Source of the DNA: an uncultured Ruminococcus sp.
Lineage (GTDB): Bacteria; Bacillota; Clostridia; Oscillospirales; Ruminococcaceae
Length of the DNA: 64,000 nt
Direction: 5' to 3'
Assembly (NCBI RefSeq): GCF_946415235.1
Contig: NZ_CAMKRR010000004.1
Coordinates: forward strand, 1 to 64,000
The notes beneath the pieces are model-generated. The model saw only the letters and a program-made list of their open reading frames with translations, was not told the DNA's origin and did no database searches. Position numbers and translations under genes: made by a program. Of this stretch, positions 9,341 through 18,601 are shown in pieces (position 1 is the stretch's first letter; the number at the start of each line of letters is the position of its first letter).

Positions 9341-10806
9341 CAGACGCCCTCCTCAACTATCCTGTAGAGCAGGTCGGTATCAATGCTCCTGCGTACCCCC
9401 TCTGCAAGCAGGTCGTACTGTCGTTCTTTGTAGGCGTTCCTGTCGACAACTCCGCCGCGGTAAGCTATCCCCTTGCTGTCGTAGAGCCTTTTCACTATCC
9501 GCTCGGATACCTGTGAATCATCAAATAAACCGTGGATATAGCAGCCGTAAACGCTGCCCGAGTATGCGCCGCCGCAGTCAAGCAGCTCACGCTCGCCGCT
9601 GTCAGTGCTGCCCATGTGTATCTCATAGCCGCTGAACTCCGCACCGCTGAGACAGCTGAAAAATCCGCCGATATTCCTGAATCTGCCTCTGGTCTGAGTC
9701 TGTCTTTTCTCACCCATGAATACGGTCCTGCACCGCAGAAGTCCCATACCGCTTATGCTTCCGCCGCACTCGCTGTCAAGGGGATCGGCGATCGTCTCCC
9801 CAAGCATCTGATATCCTCCGCATATTCCGAATACAGGGACGCCGTTTGCGGCATTCCTCTTTATCACAGCTTCCATGCCGCTCTCGCGTAGCCATTTCAT
9901 ATCGCAGATAGTGCTTTTTGTACCGGGAATTATTATCATGTCGGGAGTTTCAAGCTCCTCATATCTTGTCACATAGCGGACGGTTACTCCGTCATACTGC
10001 GAAAATACGTCAAGATCCGTAAAATTGGATATTTTAGGCAGCTTTATCACAGCAATGTCGATAAGTCCCGAAGACTTTCCCTCCAGCTTTGACGAAAGAC
10101 TGTCCTCGTCCTCGATATCACAGTCCAGCTGCGGAACTACACCAAGAACAGGCTTGCCGCCGCGCTTGAAAAGGATATCCTTTCCGCTGTCGAAAAGCGA
10201 GATATCTCCCCTGAACTTATTCACAACAAGGCCCTTAACCATGTTCCGCTCATCATCTTCAAGGAGGCTCAGCGTACCGAGAAGCTGTGCAAAAACTCCT
10301 CCTCTGTCGATATCTCCCACAAGAACAACAGGAGCTTTTGCAAGCTTTGCCATGCCCATATTCACGATATCATCTGTTTTCAGATTGAGCTCCACAGGAC
10401 TTCCCGCACCCTCGATAACGATAATATCATGCTGTGCGGCAAGCTTGTCATAAGCCTCCTTTATTTTTGGGATTAGCTCTGTCTTTCTGCTGAAATACTC
10501 CTTTGCGGACATATTTCCAACAGCTCTGCCGTTCACTATTACCTGCGAACCGATATTGGTAGTGGGTTTCAGCAGAACGGGATTCATGAGCACCGAGGGC
10601 TCGATCCCTGCCGCCTCCGCCTGCATCGCCTGAGCTCTTCCTATCTCGCAGCCGTCTGCGGTTATATATGAATTGAGTGCCATATTCTGTGATTTGAACG
10701 GAGCACAGCTGTACCCGTCCTGTCTTAAGATGCGGCACAGCGCAGCCGCAAAAAAACTCTTTCCTGCATTGGACATAGTCCCCTGAATCATAATAGCCTT
10801 AGCCAT
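9340..10806 (-). CDS. cbiP: Cobyric acid synthase CbiP
   Basis: 488 aa glutamine-dependent amidotransferase that amidates four side chains of adenosylcobyrinic acid a,c-diamide. An ATP-binding dethiobiotin-synthetase-like domain (QGTMSNAGKSFFAAAL, residues 8-23) is followed by a class I glutamine amidotransferase domain with the nucleophile Cys in FGICGGYQMLG. Length is normal. It overlaps cobD by 8 bp and cbiC by 1 bp, so translation is probably coupled. Confidence 0.95.
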   Translation of the reverse strand: MAKAIMIQGTMSNAGKSFFAAALCRILRQDGYSCAPFKSQNMALNSYITADGCEIGRAQAMQAEAAGIEPSVLMNPVLLKPTTNIGSQVIVNGRAVGNMSAKEYFSRKTELIPKIKEAYDKLAAQHDIIVIEGAGSPVELNLKTDDIVNMGMAKLAKAPVVLVGDIDRGGVFAQLLGTLSLLEDDERNMVKGLVVNKFRGDISLFDSGKDILFKRGGKPVLGVVPQLDCDIEDEDSLSSKLEGKSSGLIDIAVIKLPKISNFTDLDVFSQYDGVTVRYVTRYEELETPDMIIIPGTKSTICDMKWLRESGMEAVIKRNAANGVPVFGICGGYQMLGETIADPLDSECGGSISGMGLLRCRTVFMGEKRQTQTRGRFRNIGGFFSCLSGAEFSGYEIHMGSTDSGERELLDCGGAYSGSVYGCYIHGLFDDSQVSERIVKRLYDSKGIAYRGGVVDRNAYKERQYDLLAEGVRRSIDTDLLYRIVEEGV

Positions 10807-11833
10807 TCATTATCCTCCTTATTGCAGCTATAAGCTGCTCATTTTCAAAGCCCGTTCTAACTGCCGTGCGGAAAAAGCCCCCGTCCAGTCCGCTGAAATC
10901 AGCGCAGCTGCGGATAAGTATCTTTCTTTCCAGAAGAAGCTCTCCGAGGTCGGTGCGTGCTCTGAATAAAATAAAATCAGTATCCGACGGGAACACTTTT
11001 ACCCCCATGCCTGCGAGCTCTGCCGCAAGATGTTCCCGTTCGGATTTTATTAGATCTGCCGTTCTCTTAATGTAATCATTTTCGTCAAGTGCGGCAATAC
11101 CTGCCGCCTGTGCAGGAGCGGAAACGCTCCAGTACTGTCCCGAGGCTGATATTTTTTCAGCGATAGCTCTGCTTCCGCAAACAGTATACCCAAGCCTCAG
11201 CCCTGCCATTGCAAACAGCTTCGTAAAGGAACGAAGAACTATGGTATTCCCGTTCAGAAGGTTCAGTGCGGTAAGCTTTTCACTCTCGGGAGAAAAGCCG
11301 ATAAAGCTCTCGTCACACAAGAAATACGCACCTGTCTCACTGCATTTTTCAGCTATTGCAGCAAGAAGCTCCGTCTTTATTATCTGACCTGTGGGATTGT
11401 TCGGTGAAGCAAGTATCAGCATATCGCTGCCTGCGATACTGTCAAGTATGCTCTCGGTAAGAGCGAAGTCATTTTCGATGCGTAGAAAATGCTCATCAAC
11501 AGTACAGCCGTATTCCGAAAGTGCTTTTCGGTACTCTCCGAATGCGGGAGCGCATATGAGTGCCCTTTTCGGTCTCAATGCAGAAACTATGCGGTATATG
11601 AGGTCGTCCGCACCGTTTCCGCAGACGATATCGCATACGGGAACTCCCAGCTTTTGCGAGAGCTTTCCGCGAAGCTCCCCGCATAAAGGATCGGGATATT
11701 TTTCCCATCCCGCAGCAGAAGCAATAACAGCTTCCCTGACCTTTTCAGGCATTCCGAGAGGGTTAAGATTGGCAGAAAAATCAAGGCTGATATCAAGTGA
11801 AAGATCATTCCCGCCGTGATGTCTGTTCAGCAT
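10799..11833 (-). CDS. cobD: Threonine-phosphate decarboxylase CobD
   Basis: 344 aa PLP enzyme that makes (R)-1-amino-2-propanol phosphate for the nucleotide loop of cobalamin. The PLP lysine is in LRSFTKLFAMAGLRLGY, and SANLNPLG near the N-terminus is typical of this aminotransferase-like family. The frame stays open up to 12034, but the ATG at 11833 is preferred: it starts MLNRHHGG, follows GGGGGATCAT, and overlaps the cbiB stop by only 7 bp like the other genes in this run. Confidence 0.93.
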   Translation of the reverse strand: MLNRHHGGNDLSLDISLDFSANLNPLGMPEKVREAVIASAAGWEKYPDPLCGELRGKLSQKLGVPVCDIVCGNGADDLIYRIVSALRPKRALICAPAFGEYRKALSEYGCTVDEHFLRIENDFALTESILDSIAGSDMLILASPNNPTGQIIKTELLAAIAEKCSETGAYFLCDESFIGFSPESEKLTALNLLNGNTIVLRSFTKLFAMAGLRLGYTVCGSRAIAEKISASGQYWSVSAPAQAAGIAALDENDYIKRTADLIKSEREHLAAELAGMGVKVFPSDTDFILFRARTDLGELLLERKILIRSCADFSGLDGGFFRTAVRTGFENEQLIAAIRRIMNG

Positions 11834-12798
11834 ATGATCCCCCCGAATATCAGCGCTCTTATGATGAATGCTCCTGCAGATACCAGTGCCGAGCCTGCAT
11901 ACATAAGCCTGTTTGCACGGCGTATATCCTCGTTTTCGATCTCCCGCAGAGCATCGCCGATATACGCCTTTTTGTGGAGCTCGCCGAAATAATATGCATC
12001 CCCTGCAAGCCTTACTCCGAGAGCTCCCGCACATACCGATTCCGTCTGTGCCGAGTTGGGACTGGCGTGTTTTCTCCTGTCTCTCTTCCAGATGCGGTAT
12101 GCGCCACTGACGTCAAGTCCGAGCAAAGGAGCGCAGACTATCATCGCAAGTGCAGTGATGCGTGAAGGTATATAATTCAGGACATCGTCAAGCCTTGCGG
12201 CAAATCGCCCGATATCCGCGTATTTTTCGTTCCTGTAGCCTATCATGGAATCCATTGTATTCGCAGCCTTATAGAAAAATCCGAGGACTGCTCCCCCGAG
12301 AGACATATACATTATCGGGGCTGTCACGCCGTCAGAGGTATTCTCCGCAACAGTCTCCACCGCAGCACGGATAATTCCTGCTTCATCAAGAACTGCCGTG
12401 TCTCTGCCAACTATCATTGAAACTGCCTTGCGCGCTCCCTCAATATCTCCCGAATCAATTTCCTTATAGACCTTCATGCTTTCGTCCCGCAGATCTCTTG
12501 CCGCCATCAGATAGAAGCACATGACACCCTCTGCGACAGCTCCAAGCAACAAGCTGATACTGTAGCAGATAATGAGTATTATCAGAGGAACGATGGCCGA
12601 CAAAAACAAAACTGTTATGGCAAGGAACACTCCGCCTGTGCGAAGTCTGCCTGCAAAGTGACTGCGTACAAATACCTCGAGCCGTGAGATCAGTCTGCCT
12701 ATAAGACGTATCGGATGGGGCATGGTATAAGGATCGCCGATGGCGCAGTCTGCCGCGGCGCCTATAAGAAGCGGGAGCACCGCTGTCAAATAGTTCAT
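11827..12798 (-). CDS. cbiB: Adenosylcobinamide-phosphate synthase CbiB
   Basis: 323 aa integral membrane protein that attaches aminopropanol phosphate to adenosylcobyric acid. The N-terminal AAADCAIGDPYTMPHPIRLIG block (split across residues 14-35) and ENTSDGVTAPIMY are family hallmarks, and four to five hydrophobic stretches are visible. It lies directly upstream of cobD, which makes its substrate, and overlaps cobC by 4 bp. Confidence 0.94.
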   Translation of the reverse strand: MNYLTAVLPLLIGAAADCAIGDPYTMPHPIRLIGRLISRLEVFVRSHFAGRLRTGGVFLAITVLFLSAIVPLIILIICYSISLLLGAVAEGVMCFYLMAARDLRDESMKVYKEIDSGDIEGARKAVSMIVGRDTAVLDEAGIIRAAVETVAENTSDGVTAPIMYMSLGGAVLGFFYKAANTMDSMIGYRNEKYADIGRFAARLDDVLNYIPSRITALAMIVCAPLLGLDVSGAYRIWKRDRRKHASPNSAQTESVCAGALGVRLAGDAYYFGELHKKAYIGDALREIENEDIRRANRLMYAGSALVSAGAFIIRALIFGGIIC

Positions 12799-13355
12799 AT
12801 TTTCTCCGTTACAGTAATATTTTTTCCGTCAAACTCAGTGACAAAACCATGTCCGTTTGCAGTGTGCCAGTCGTAATAGCTCTTCTTCGGAACTGCAAAA
12901 TGCTCCATAATGGACATTATGGTACCGCCGTGAACAACGAATGTCAGGTGTTCGGCATCGTACATATCCGCAATACAGCTCAGGAAGCCGTCAACACATC
13001 TCTTTTTGAAGTCATCGGGTAATTCTCCGTTGGGAAATGCCCCTTCGCCTCCGCTGTCTATCCATCGCTGATAACGGCTGTCAAGGCTGAGCTCGATATA
13101 GTTCCTGCCCTCGAAATCTCCGAAATCACATTCTTTGAGAGCTTCACAGACAACGGGAGCGGTATCAGGAAAAATAAGCTCTGCTGTTTGCAGGCACCGC
13201 TTCATGGGACTTGATACGAGCTTTCCGCAGGTCGGATAGCTTATGACCGCAAGCTCTGCTATGCCCGCAAAGGAAAGGGGCTCGTCAGTCCTGCCGATAT
13301 ACCGCATTTCAAGGTTTCCCTCAGTTTTGCCGTGACGGATAAAATCAATCCTCAT
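12795..13355 (-). CDS. cobC: Alpha-ribazole phosphatase-like histidine phosphatase
   Basis: 186 aa histidine phosphatase. The RHG motif (IRHGKTEGN, residues 6-14) supplies the phospho-accepting histidine, and VVHGGTIMSIM near residue 140 gives the second histidine. CobC removes phosphate from alpha-ribazole-5'-phosphate or adenosylcobalamin-phosphate. Family assignment is certain; the cobalamin role rests on its place inside the cobalamin operon. Confidence 0.85.
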   Translation of the reverse strand: MRIDFIRHGKTEGNLEMRYIGRTDEPLSFAGIAELAVISYPTCGKLVSSPMKRCLQTAELIFPDTAPVVCEALKECDFGDFEGRNYIELSLDSRYQRWIDSGGEGAFPNGELPDDFKKRCVDGFLSCIADMYDAEHLTFVVHGGTIMSIMEHFAVPKKSYYDWHTANGHGFVTEFDGKNITVTEKI

Positions 13356-13743
13356 CCCTTCCGCCTTTCAGGAATACGGGTATTCCGCAGATAACACGGA
13401 TAACGGTATCGCTTGCGGAAGAGATTATGCAGCCGCACCTGCCTGTTTCCTCACGGCGCTTGCGCTCCGATTTCTCAACAGGTACTATACCGCAGCCTAT
13501 CTCGTCCATTATTATAACTGCACCGCTGTTTTCAAGGCAGAGCCTCTTCGTGAAATCAACGGGGCTCACTCCCTGCGCCATAAGACGGGCGATTATCCTA
13601 TGGTAGCTCTTTATGCACTTAGCTGTAAAAACTTCCTCAAAATCACAGGTCGAGCCGTTGACCATATCGGACTCCTTTAGTCCGAACATCTCGCAGGCAG
13701 TATCTATCTTGCCCTGATATGCTCCTCCTATTACAAATTTCAT
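13345..13743 (-). CDS. Second, degenerate CobU-like protein
   Basis: 132 aa. The C-terminal half (DEIGCGIVPVEKSERKRREE, then GRCG, then CGIPVFLKG) matches the CobU fold, but the N-terminal P-loop reads GGAYQGKI with Ile where Ser/Thr should follow the lysine. The RHRxxR guanylylation segment found in the intact CobU of this cluster is missing. At 132 aa it is about 40 residues short of a normal CobU. The ATG at 13743 gives an ATGA overlap with cobS, so I prefer it to an upstream start at 13818. It may have another nucleotide-binding or partner role, or may be decaying. Confidence 0.75.
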   Translation of the reverse strand: MKFVIGGAYQGKIDTACEMFGLKESDMVNGSTCDFEEVFTAKCIKSYHRIIARLMAQGVSPVDFTKRLCLENSGAVIIMDEIGCGIVPVEKSERKRREETGRCGCIISSASDTVIRVICGIPVFLKGGRDED

Positions 13744-14510
13744 GCTATGACCTCCATTATTCTGTATGTGAAAACGGCAGCTGCTGCGATCAGAAGCTCG
13801 CATACCTGTAGGAACCATCCTGCAAGGTCGCCTGTTATACCGCCAAATTCCCTGTATGCCATGTGACGATAGTACATCATCAGGAGCAATGCGGCTGCCG
13901 CCGCAGAAATTCCCGCAGGTATATCCGCAGCTGCCATTGCAAAGCAGCTTGCGGCAGCAGTAAAAGCAAGTATGAAAAGCGCAGCATTTTTATGTGTATT
14001 GCTTGTAAAATCAAAAAGGCTCCCCTCTTTTTTTGCCGCTGTGAACGCTACGGCAGCAAGTCCGCTGAGAGCTCGCGAAAGCACATATCCGATAGCTGTG
14101 ACCGCAGCGGCGGGCGTCCCTTGCAGCTCCGACAGAAGCGCAGTATAAAGCACAAGATAAACTCCCAGCTTTATGGCGGCAAAAGCGCCTATGTGCGAGT
14201 CACTCAGGATCTCCAGCTTACGCGCTTTGTCTCCCCATGAAGCCCTTGCGTCACAGGTATCGCAGAAGCCGTCAAGATGTATACCGCCGGTGACCAGAAC
14301 TGTCAGAAACACAGCTCCCGCACCAAAGAGAAGGCTGCCTGTCCCGAGCCGTGTGCAAAGCCTGTCCCAAAGCATGAAAAGGCAGCCCATGACCATTCCT
14401 ACAAACGGGAAAAAGCACAGTGCATAGCGGCGGTTCTCGGGTCTCCATTCTATCCTCGGCATGGGTATGCGCGAGTACATCTGAAAGGCTGTAATAAACG
14501 ACCTTATCAT
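13740..14510 (-). CDS. cobS: Adenosylcobinamide-GDP ribazoletransferase CobS
   Basis: 256 aa membrane protein that joins adenosylcobinamide-GDP to alpha-ribazole (phosphate), the final assembly step. FQMYSRIPMP near the N-terminus and GGIHLDGFCDTCDA with its metal-binding acidic residues are diagnostic; about six hydrophobic helices follow. The ATG at 14510 overlaps the cobU stop as ATGA and starts MIRSFITAF as in the family; a longer frame to 14552 is unlikely to be used. Confidence 0.94.
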   Translation of the reverse strand: MIRSFITAFQMYSRIPMPRIEWRPENRRYALCFFPFVGMVMGCLFMLWDRLCTRLGTGSLLFGAGAVFLTVLVTGGIHLDGFCDTCDARASWGDKARKLEILSDSHIGAFAAIKLGVYLVLYTALLSELQGTPAAAVTAIGYVLSRALSGLAAVAFTAAKKEGSLFDFTSNTHKNAALFILAFTAAASCFAMAAADIPAGISAAAAALLLMMYYRHMAYREFGGITGDLAGWFLQVCELLIAAAAVFTYRIMEVIA

Positions 14511-15025
14511 ACAAGTCTGCCCTTCAGCGCAACAGGTATCCCGTAAACACATTCGACCACATTATCCGCAAACTCCGCTATCCTGCTGTTTATGTGAGCT
14601 ATCTCGCTGACATACGCCATAAGGTCCGCCGAATAGCTGTTTCCGTCACAGCCTACTTCATTCGTTACTATGACGAACTCCGAAGCTGTCTCACCAAGGG
14701 ACTTAAGATTGCTTATTATCTTATCTGACGGTCTGAATATATTGCCGCCCACGTACATCTCGTTTGCACAGAGATTGCCGATACATTCAAGGAGAACTCC
14801 GCATCCTATGGGCAGATCGAGCTTGTCGACATCACGGGGACATTCCAGCGTTATATAGTTCTTGTTCCTGCGTGATTCACGGTGACGTGCTATTATCTCA
14901 TCTGCATCGTCACCCACGGGATTCATTGTGGCGATATAGTATTTAGGTCCGCGGAAGTTCTCAAGTACTTTTTCAGCATAGCCTGATTTCCCGCATTTTG
15001 TACCTCCTGTAACAAGTGTTATCAT
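14507..15025 (-). CDS. cobU: Adenosylcobinamide kinase / guanylyltransferase CobU
   Basis: 172 aa, normal length. It phosphorylates adenosylcobinamide and then transfers GMP. The P-loop is GGTKCGKS (residues 7-14), RHRESR holds the histidine used for guanylylation, and TNEVGCD is the conserved metal-site region. Overlaps cobT and cobS by four bases each. Confidence 0.95.
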   Translation of the reverse strand: MITLVTGGTKCGKSGYAEKVLENFRGPKYYIATMNPVGDDADEIIARHRESRRNKNYITLECPRDVDKLDLPIGCGVLLECIGNLCANEMYVGGNIFRPSDKIISNLKSLGETASEFVIVTNEVGCDGNSYSADLMAYVSEIAHINSRIAEFADNVVECVYGIPVALKGRLV

Positions 15026-16071
15026 TTCAGTTCCACATACCTTTCTATGCCTGAGCTGTCAAATCTGTGTGAATTGTAGTATATAGCCGCTGCTCCGTCA
15101 AGAAGCGGCAGGAGAAGTATACCTCCCGTGCCCTCGCCAAGTCTCAGCTCACCGTCTATGACTGCACGGAGACCCAGCTTTTCAAGCAGCCCTCTTCCCG
15201 CAGGCTCGGCAGAAACATGGCCCGCAAGCATATAGTCCACCGACGCAGGTGCTATCATGGAAGCCAGCACAGCCGCAGCTGCTGAAATAACGCCGTCTAT
15301 GACAGTTACGACTCCGTAACAGGCACCTCCGAGGAAAAGACCGACCATTCCTGCTATTTCAAAGCTTCCAAGCTTTGAGAGGAGCTCCACACCGTCATCG
15401 GAAAAGGGAGAATTTATCTTTATCGCCCGCTTGACGACTGCTATTTTACGCTCAAGTCCTTCAGTTGACAAACCTGCACCGCGTCCTGTTACAATGTCGG
15501 GCGGCAGTCCGAGGAGGACCGATGACAGCGCTGCTGTGGGAGTGGTATTCCCTATTCCCATTTCTCCTGTGACTATGAGCTTTATGCCCTTGTCCGCAAG
15601 CTCGCCGACTATGTCCATGCCTGTTTTTATTGCCTGCCTCGCCTTTTCAGCCGACATGGCAGGTCCCACAGCGATATTGGCTGTACCCTTGCACACCTTT
15701 CGGTTCAGAAGTCCCCTGCAGGTCATATCACGGGCGATGCCTATATCAACAGCAACGACCTCGGCACGGTAAACGTCCGCAAGAACATTTATATTCGACC
15801 TGCCGTATGCTATTTCCTCGGCGCAGACAGCCGTGACAGAATTATCCGACTGTGTCACGCCCTCTGCAACAACTCCGTTGTCAGCGCACATGACAACTAC
15901 TGCACGGTTGAAGATATTCGGCATATCGGTACGCTGCACAGCCGCTATCCTGTTCCACATCTCCTCAAGTATGCCGAAGCTTCGGAGAGGCTTTGCGACC
16001 GTATCCCAGCGAGCCTGTGCAAGGTCGGCATATTTCCTGTCGACAGGCTTTATATGAGCTATCCTATCCAT
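15022..16071 (-). CDS. cobT: Nicotinate-nucleotide:dimethylbenzimidazole phosphoribosyltransferase CobT
   Basis: 349 aa. It makes alpha-ribazole phosphate, the lower-ligand nucleotide. The conserved GEMGIGNTTP loop and the catalytic glutamate region LRLGEGTGG near the C-terminus are present. The frame extends upstream to 16353, but that stretch is not CobT-like and lies inside cbiA; the ATG at 16071 (MDRIAHIKP) gives the right length and an 8-bp overlap with cbiA. No dimethylbenzimidazole synthesis gene is seen here, so the lower base may come from elsewhere. Confidence 0.95.
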   Translation of the reverse strand: MDRIAHIKPVDRKYADLAQARWDTVAKPLRSFGILEEMWNRIAAVQRTDMPNIFNRAVVVMCADNGVVAEGVTQSDNSVTAVCAEEIAYGRSNINVLADVYRAEVVAVDIGIARDMTCRGLLNRKVCKGTANIAVGPAMSAEKARQAIKTGMDIVGELADKGIKLIVTGEMGIGNTTPTAALSSVLLGLPPDIVTGRGAGLSTEGLERKIAVVKRAIKINSPFSDDGVELLSKLGSFEIAGMVGLFLGGACYGVVTVIDGVISAAAAVLASMIAPASVDYMLAGHVSAEPAGRGLLEKLGLRAVIDGELRLGEGTGGILLLPLLDGAAAIYYNSHRFDSSGIERYVELK

Positions 16072-17410
16072 AAATACCTCCAAACTCCGCACAAGCAGCT
16101 GCAAACCGCTCGGCAATGCTGATATCCGAATAAAAATACAAGTGCGGAAAGCCTGCATAAAGAGACTTTCCCCCGTGTATACAGCTCCACTCCCTGCCGT
16201 CCGCTTTTTTTGCATTGAAGCAGCTGCCGCAGTCAGTGCTGTCCCAGTAGTGGAACTCATGAGCGGCTGTTCTATGACCTTTCTCACAGATAAGGCTGTC
16301 CTCGCTGGCAGTAAGTGTAACATACCCGAAGCGCTGCAGGCGGGAGGTCTCATATGCAGTACCGCTCAAAGCTCCTGCCATTTTGTATTCGCGCCCGTCC
16401 GACGTCTTAATCGTATCATGCAGATACATAAAGCCGCCGCATTCAGCGATAGTCGGCATACCTGATGTCACCGCCATTTTTATGGCAGCAAGCATCTCAC
16501 TGTTATCCGAGAGCTCCCCTGCATGAAGCTCGGGATAACCTCCGCTGAGCAGCAGTCCGCAGCAGTTTTCGGGAAGCATTTTATCCTTTATCGGTGAAAA
16601 ATACGCGATATCACAGCCAAGCTGCCTGAGAAGCTCAATATTTTCATCATAAATAAAGCAAAACGCCTCGTCCCTTGCAACAGCAATTTTTGGCTTGCTG
16701 TTTTTAAAAAGACTTTCCACTTTTAAAGGTATATATTCGGGCAGCGGAGCTTCCGAAGCTGCTATCAGTTCATCAAGCAGTATATGCTTTTCCGCAAGCT
16801 CTCCGAGCTCCTTCGTTTTTGCTTTAAGGTCAGTGACCTCGGCAGCCGTAACAAGTCCGAGCCGCCTGCTTTCAAGTGAAAAGCCGTTCACGGGAAAGAA
16901 TCCGAAATATCGACTCCCCAGCCTTTCGCAAAGCTCCTTTGCAAGAGGCACGAGACGTTCGGGAAGTCTGTTGAAAATAAAGCCGCTTATCCTGTTCGGG
17001 ACTTCATAATCCATGAAGCCCTTCATCACTGCACCTATGGATTCCGACGCTCCCTTGCAGTCGATAACAATTACAGAGGAAGTCCCCGTCACCATTGATA
17101 CGGAATGGGCAGAGCCCTGTCCGTTCACTCCGTCATAGAAGCCCATAACTCCTTCGATCACTGATATATCGCTGTTTTTATCGTTTTCGCACAACAGATG
17201 CTTAAGCGTATTGTCATTGCAGAAAAAGCTGTCAAGATTGTAGGAATCCGCACCTATTATGCTCTTATGGAACATCGGATCAATATAATCGGGACCGCAT
17301 TTGAAGCTGCTCACTGCAAGTCCTCTTGCTTTAAGCGCAGCAAGAATCGCACAGACTATGGTAGTCTTGCCGCAGCCGCTGTTAGTGCCGCCTATAAGTA
17401 TTCTTTTCAT
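16064..17410 (-). CDS. cbiA: Cobyrinate a,c-diamide synthase CbiA
   Basis: 448 aa two-domain amidotransferase. The P-loop GGTNSGCGKTT sits near the N-terminus and the glutaminase nucleophile is in AECGGFMYLHD. It amidates the a and c side chains of cobyrinate. The ATG at 17410 gives MKRILIGG and an ATGA overlap with cbiET, so I chose it; an ATG eight codons upstream (17434) is possible and neither has an obvious ribosome site. Confidence 0.94.
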   Translation of the reverse strand: MKRILIGGTNSGCGKTTIVCAILAALKARGLAVSSFKCGPDYIDPMFHKSIIGADSYNLDSFFCNDNTLKHLLCENDKNSDISVIEGVMGFYDGVNGQGSAHSVSMVTGTSSVIVIDCKGASESIGAVMKGFMDYEVPNRISGFIFNRLPERLVPLAKELCERLGSRYFGFFPVNGFSLESRRLGLVTAAEVTDLKAKTKELGELAEKHILLDELIAASEAPLPEYIPLKVESLFKNSKPKIAVARDEAFCFIYDENIELLRQLGCDIAYFSPIKDKMLPENCCGLLLSGGYPELHAGELSDNSEMLAAIKMAVTSGMPTIAECGGFMYLHDTIKTSDGREYKMAGALSGTAYETSRLQRFGYVTLTASEDSLICEKGHRTAAHEFHYWDSTDCGSCFNAKKADGREWSCIHGGKSLYAGFPHLYFYSDISIAERFAAACAEFGGIYG

Positions 17411-18597
17411 AGGCGTTTCATCTTTATTATCCATATGGGATTTTCAGCGTTCAGCATTGTGTGTTTGCCGACTTTTCGGGTTCGGGTCACCGCTATCTGA
17501 GTTATCTCGGCTTCAAGTCCGAGTTTATCAAAAATTGCTGTGCACTGTGAAAGAGTTTCCAGCGAAACAGCAGTAACGGTCAGCCGTAAATTGCGATTTC
17601 TTATAACAGCCGCTTCGACAATACTGCATAACTGACCACCCGAACCGCCAATAAAAACAGCATCGGGAACAGGCAGCTTCTCAATGATCTCAGCCGCTTC
17701 TCCGCAGTATACTTCAATATTGTCGCAGCCGAACTTTATCCTGTTCTTATCTGTAAGCTCCACTGCTTCGGGATTTTTCTCCACAGCGCAGACTGTACCG
17801 TTTCCGCAGCGCAGAGCCATTTCAACTGCCACTGAACCCGTACCGCTGCCGATGTCCCAGCAAACGCTGTCATCACCTATGTCAAGCCCGGCAACAACAA
17901 CTGCCCTGACCTCTGATTTTGTCATCGGAACATTGCCTCTTATGAACTCATCATCGGCAATGCCGCATGGGATAAAGCGCTCGTTATCGGGATTTTCGCA
18001 CAGCATGACACACAGTCTGTCAACGGCGCTGTCAGTAAACTCAAAAGCTTTCCCGCTCTTTATCATCTCGCTGTCATAACCAAGGTCTTTTCCGATATAT
18101 ACGCTAATATCCCCCATTCCGAAGTCACAGAGCTTTTGGCATACATCAGCTGCTGTTATATCTCCGCCAAGGAGGAAAAATGTCTTTTTGTGAGCTCTCA
18201 CATTTCTCACGATACTTGCTTTTTTACCGTGAAGGCTCACAAAAAAACAGTCAGACCACTCTTTTCCGAGCTTTGAGCAAAGGTAAACAGGTGAAGAAAT
18301 ACCGCATATAACTTCGGGAGAATACTTCGCAAGCTTCTCGTTCAGCTTTTTTGCACCGCTGAAAAAGCCGCAGTCTCCCGACATTAGCACTGTTGCGGAG
18401 GAAATACTGTTTTCTTCAATATATCGGACTATTTCGTCGCTCCTGTACTCAGCGAAGAGCTTCTTTCCGAGATCTCTGAACGGCTCAAGCATACGCTCCG
18501 CGCCTATAAGTACTTCAGCATCTTCAATTGCAGCAGCCGCTTCATTTGTCAGCGTTTTTACGCCGTCCATTCCCGTCCCGACTATGTATATCTTCAA
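17407..18597 (-). CDS. cbiET: Fused precorrin-6Y methyltransferase CbiE-CbiT
   Basis: 396 aa fusion. Residues 1-200 are a CbiE-type tetrapyrrole C5 methyltransferase (IYIVGTGMDG at the start, LMSGDCGFFSGA). Residues about 205-396 are CbiT, a class I methyltransferase with the SAM loop DIGSGTGSVAVEMA that methylates C15 and decarboxylates the acetate side chain. The fusion equals CobL of the aerobic route and also occurs in anaerobic clusters. A four-base gap separates it from cbiJ. Confidence 0.94.
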   Translation of the reverse strand: MKIYIVGTGMDGVKTLTNEAAAAIEDAEVLIGAERMLEPFRDLGKKLFAEYRSDEIVRYIEENSISSATVLMSGDCGFFSGAKKLNEKLAKYSPEVICGISSPVYLCSKLGKEWSDCFFVSLHGKKASIVRNVRAHKKTFFLLGGDITAADVCQKLCDFGMGDISVYIGKDLGYDSEMIKSGKAFEFTDSAVDRLCVMLCENPDNERFIPCGIADDEFIRGNVPMTKSEVRAVVVAGLDIGDDSVCWDIGSGTGSVAVEMALRCGNGTVCAVEKNPEAVELTDKNRIKFGCDNIEVYCGEAAEIIEKLPVPDAVFIGGSGGQLCSIVEAAVIRNRNLRLTVTAVSLETLSQCTAIFDKLGLEAEITQIAVTRTRKVGKHTMLNAENPIWIIKMKRL

Positions 18598-18601
18598 CTC
18601 T

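Noticed and set aside
16072..16353. N-terminal extension of cobT
   Set aside because: The added 94 residues lie inside cbiA, are not CobT-like, and the ATG at 16071 gives the normal family start.
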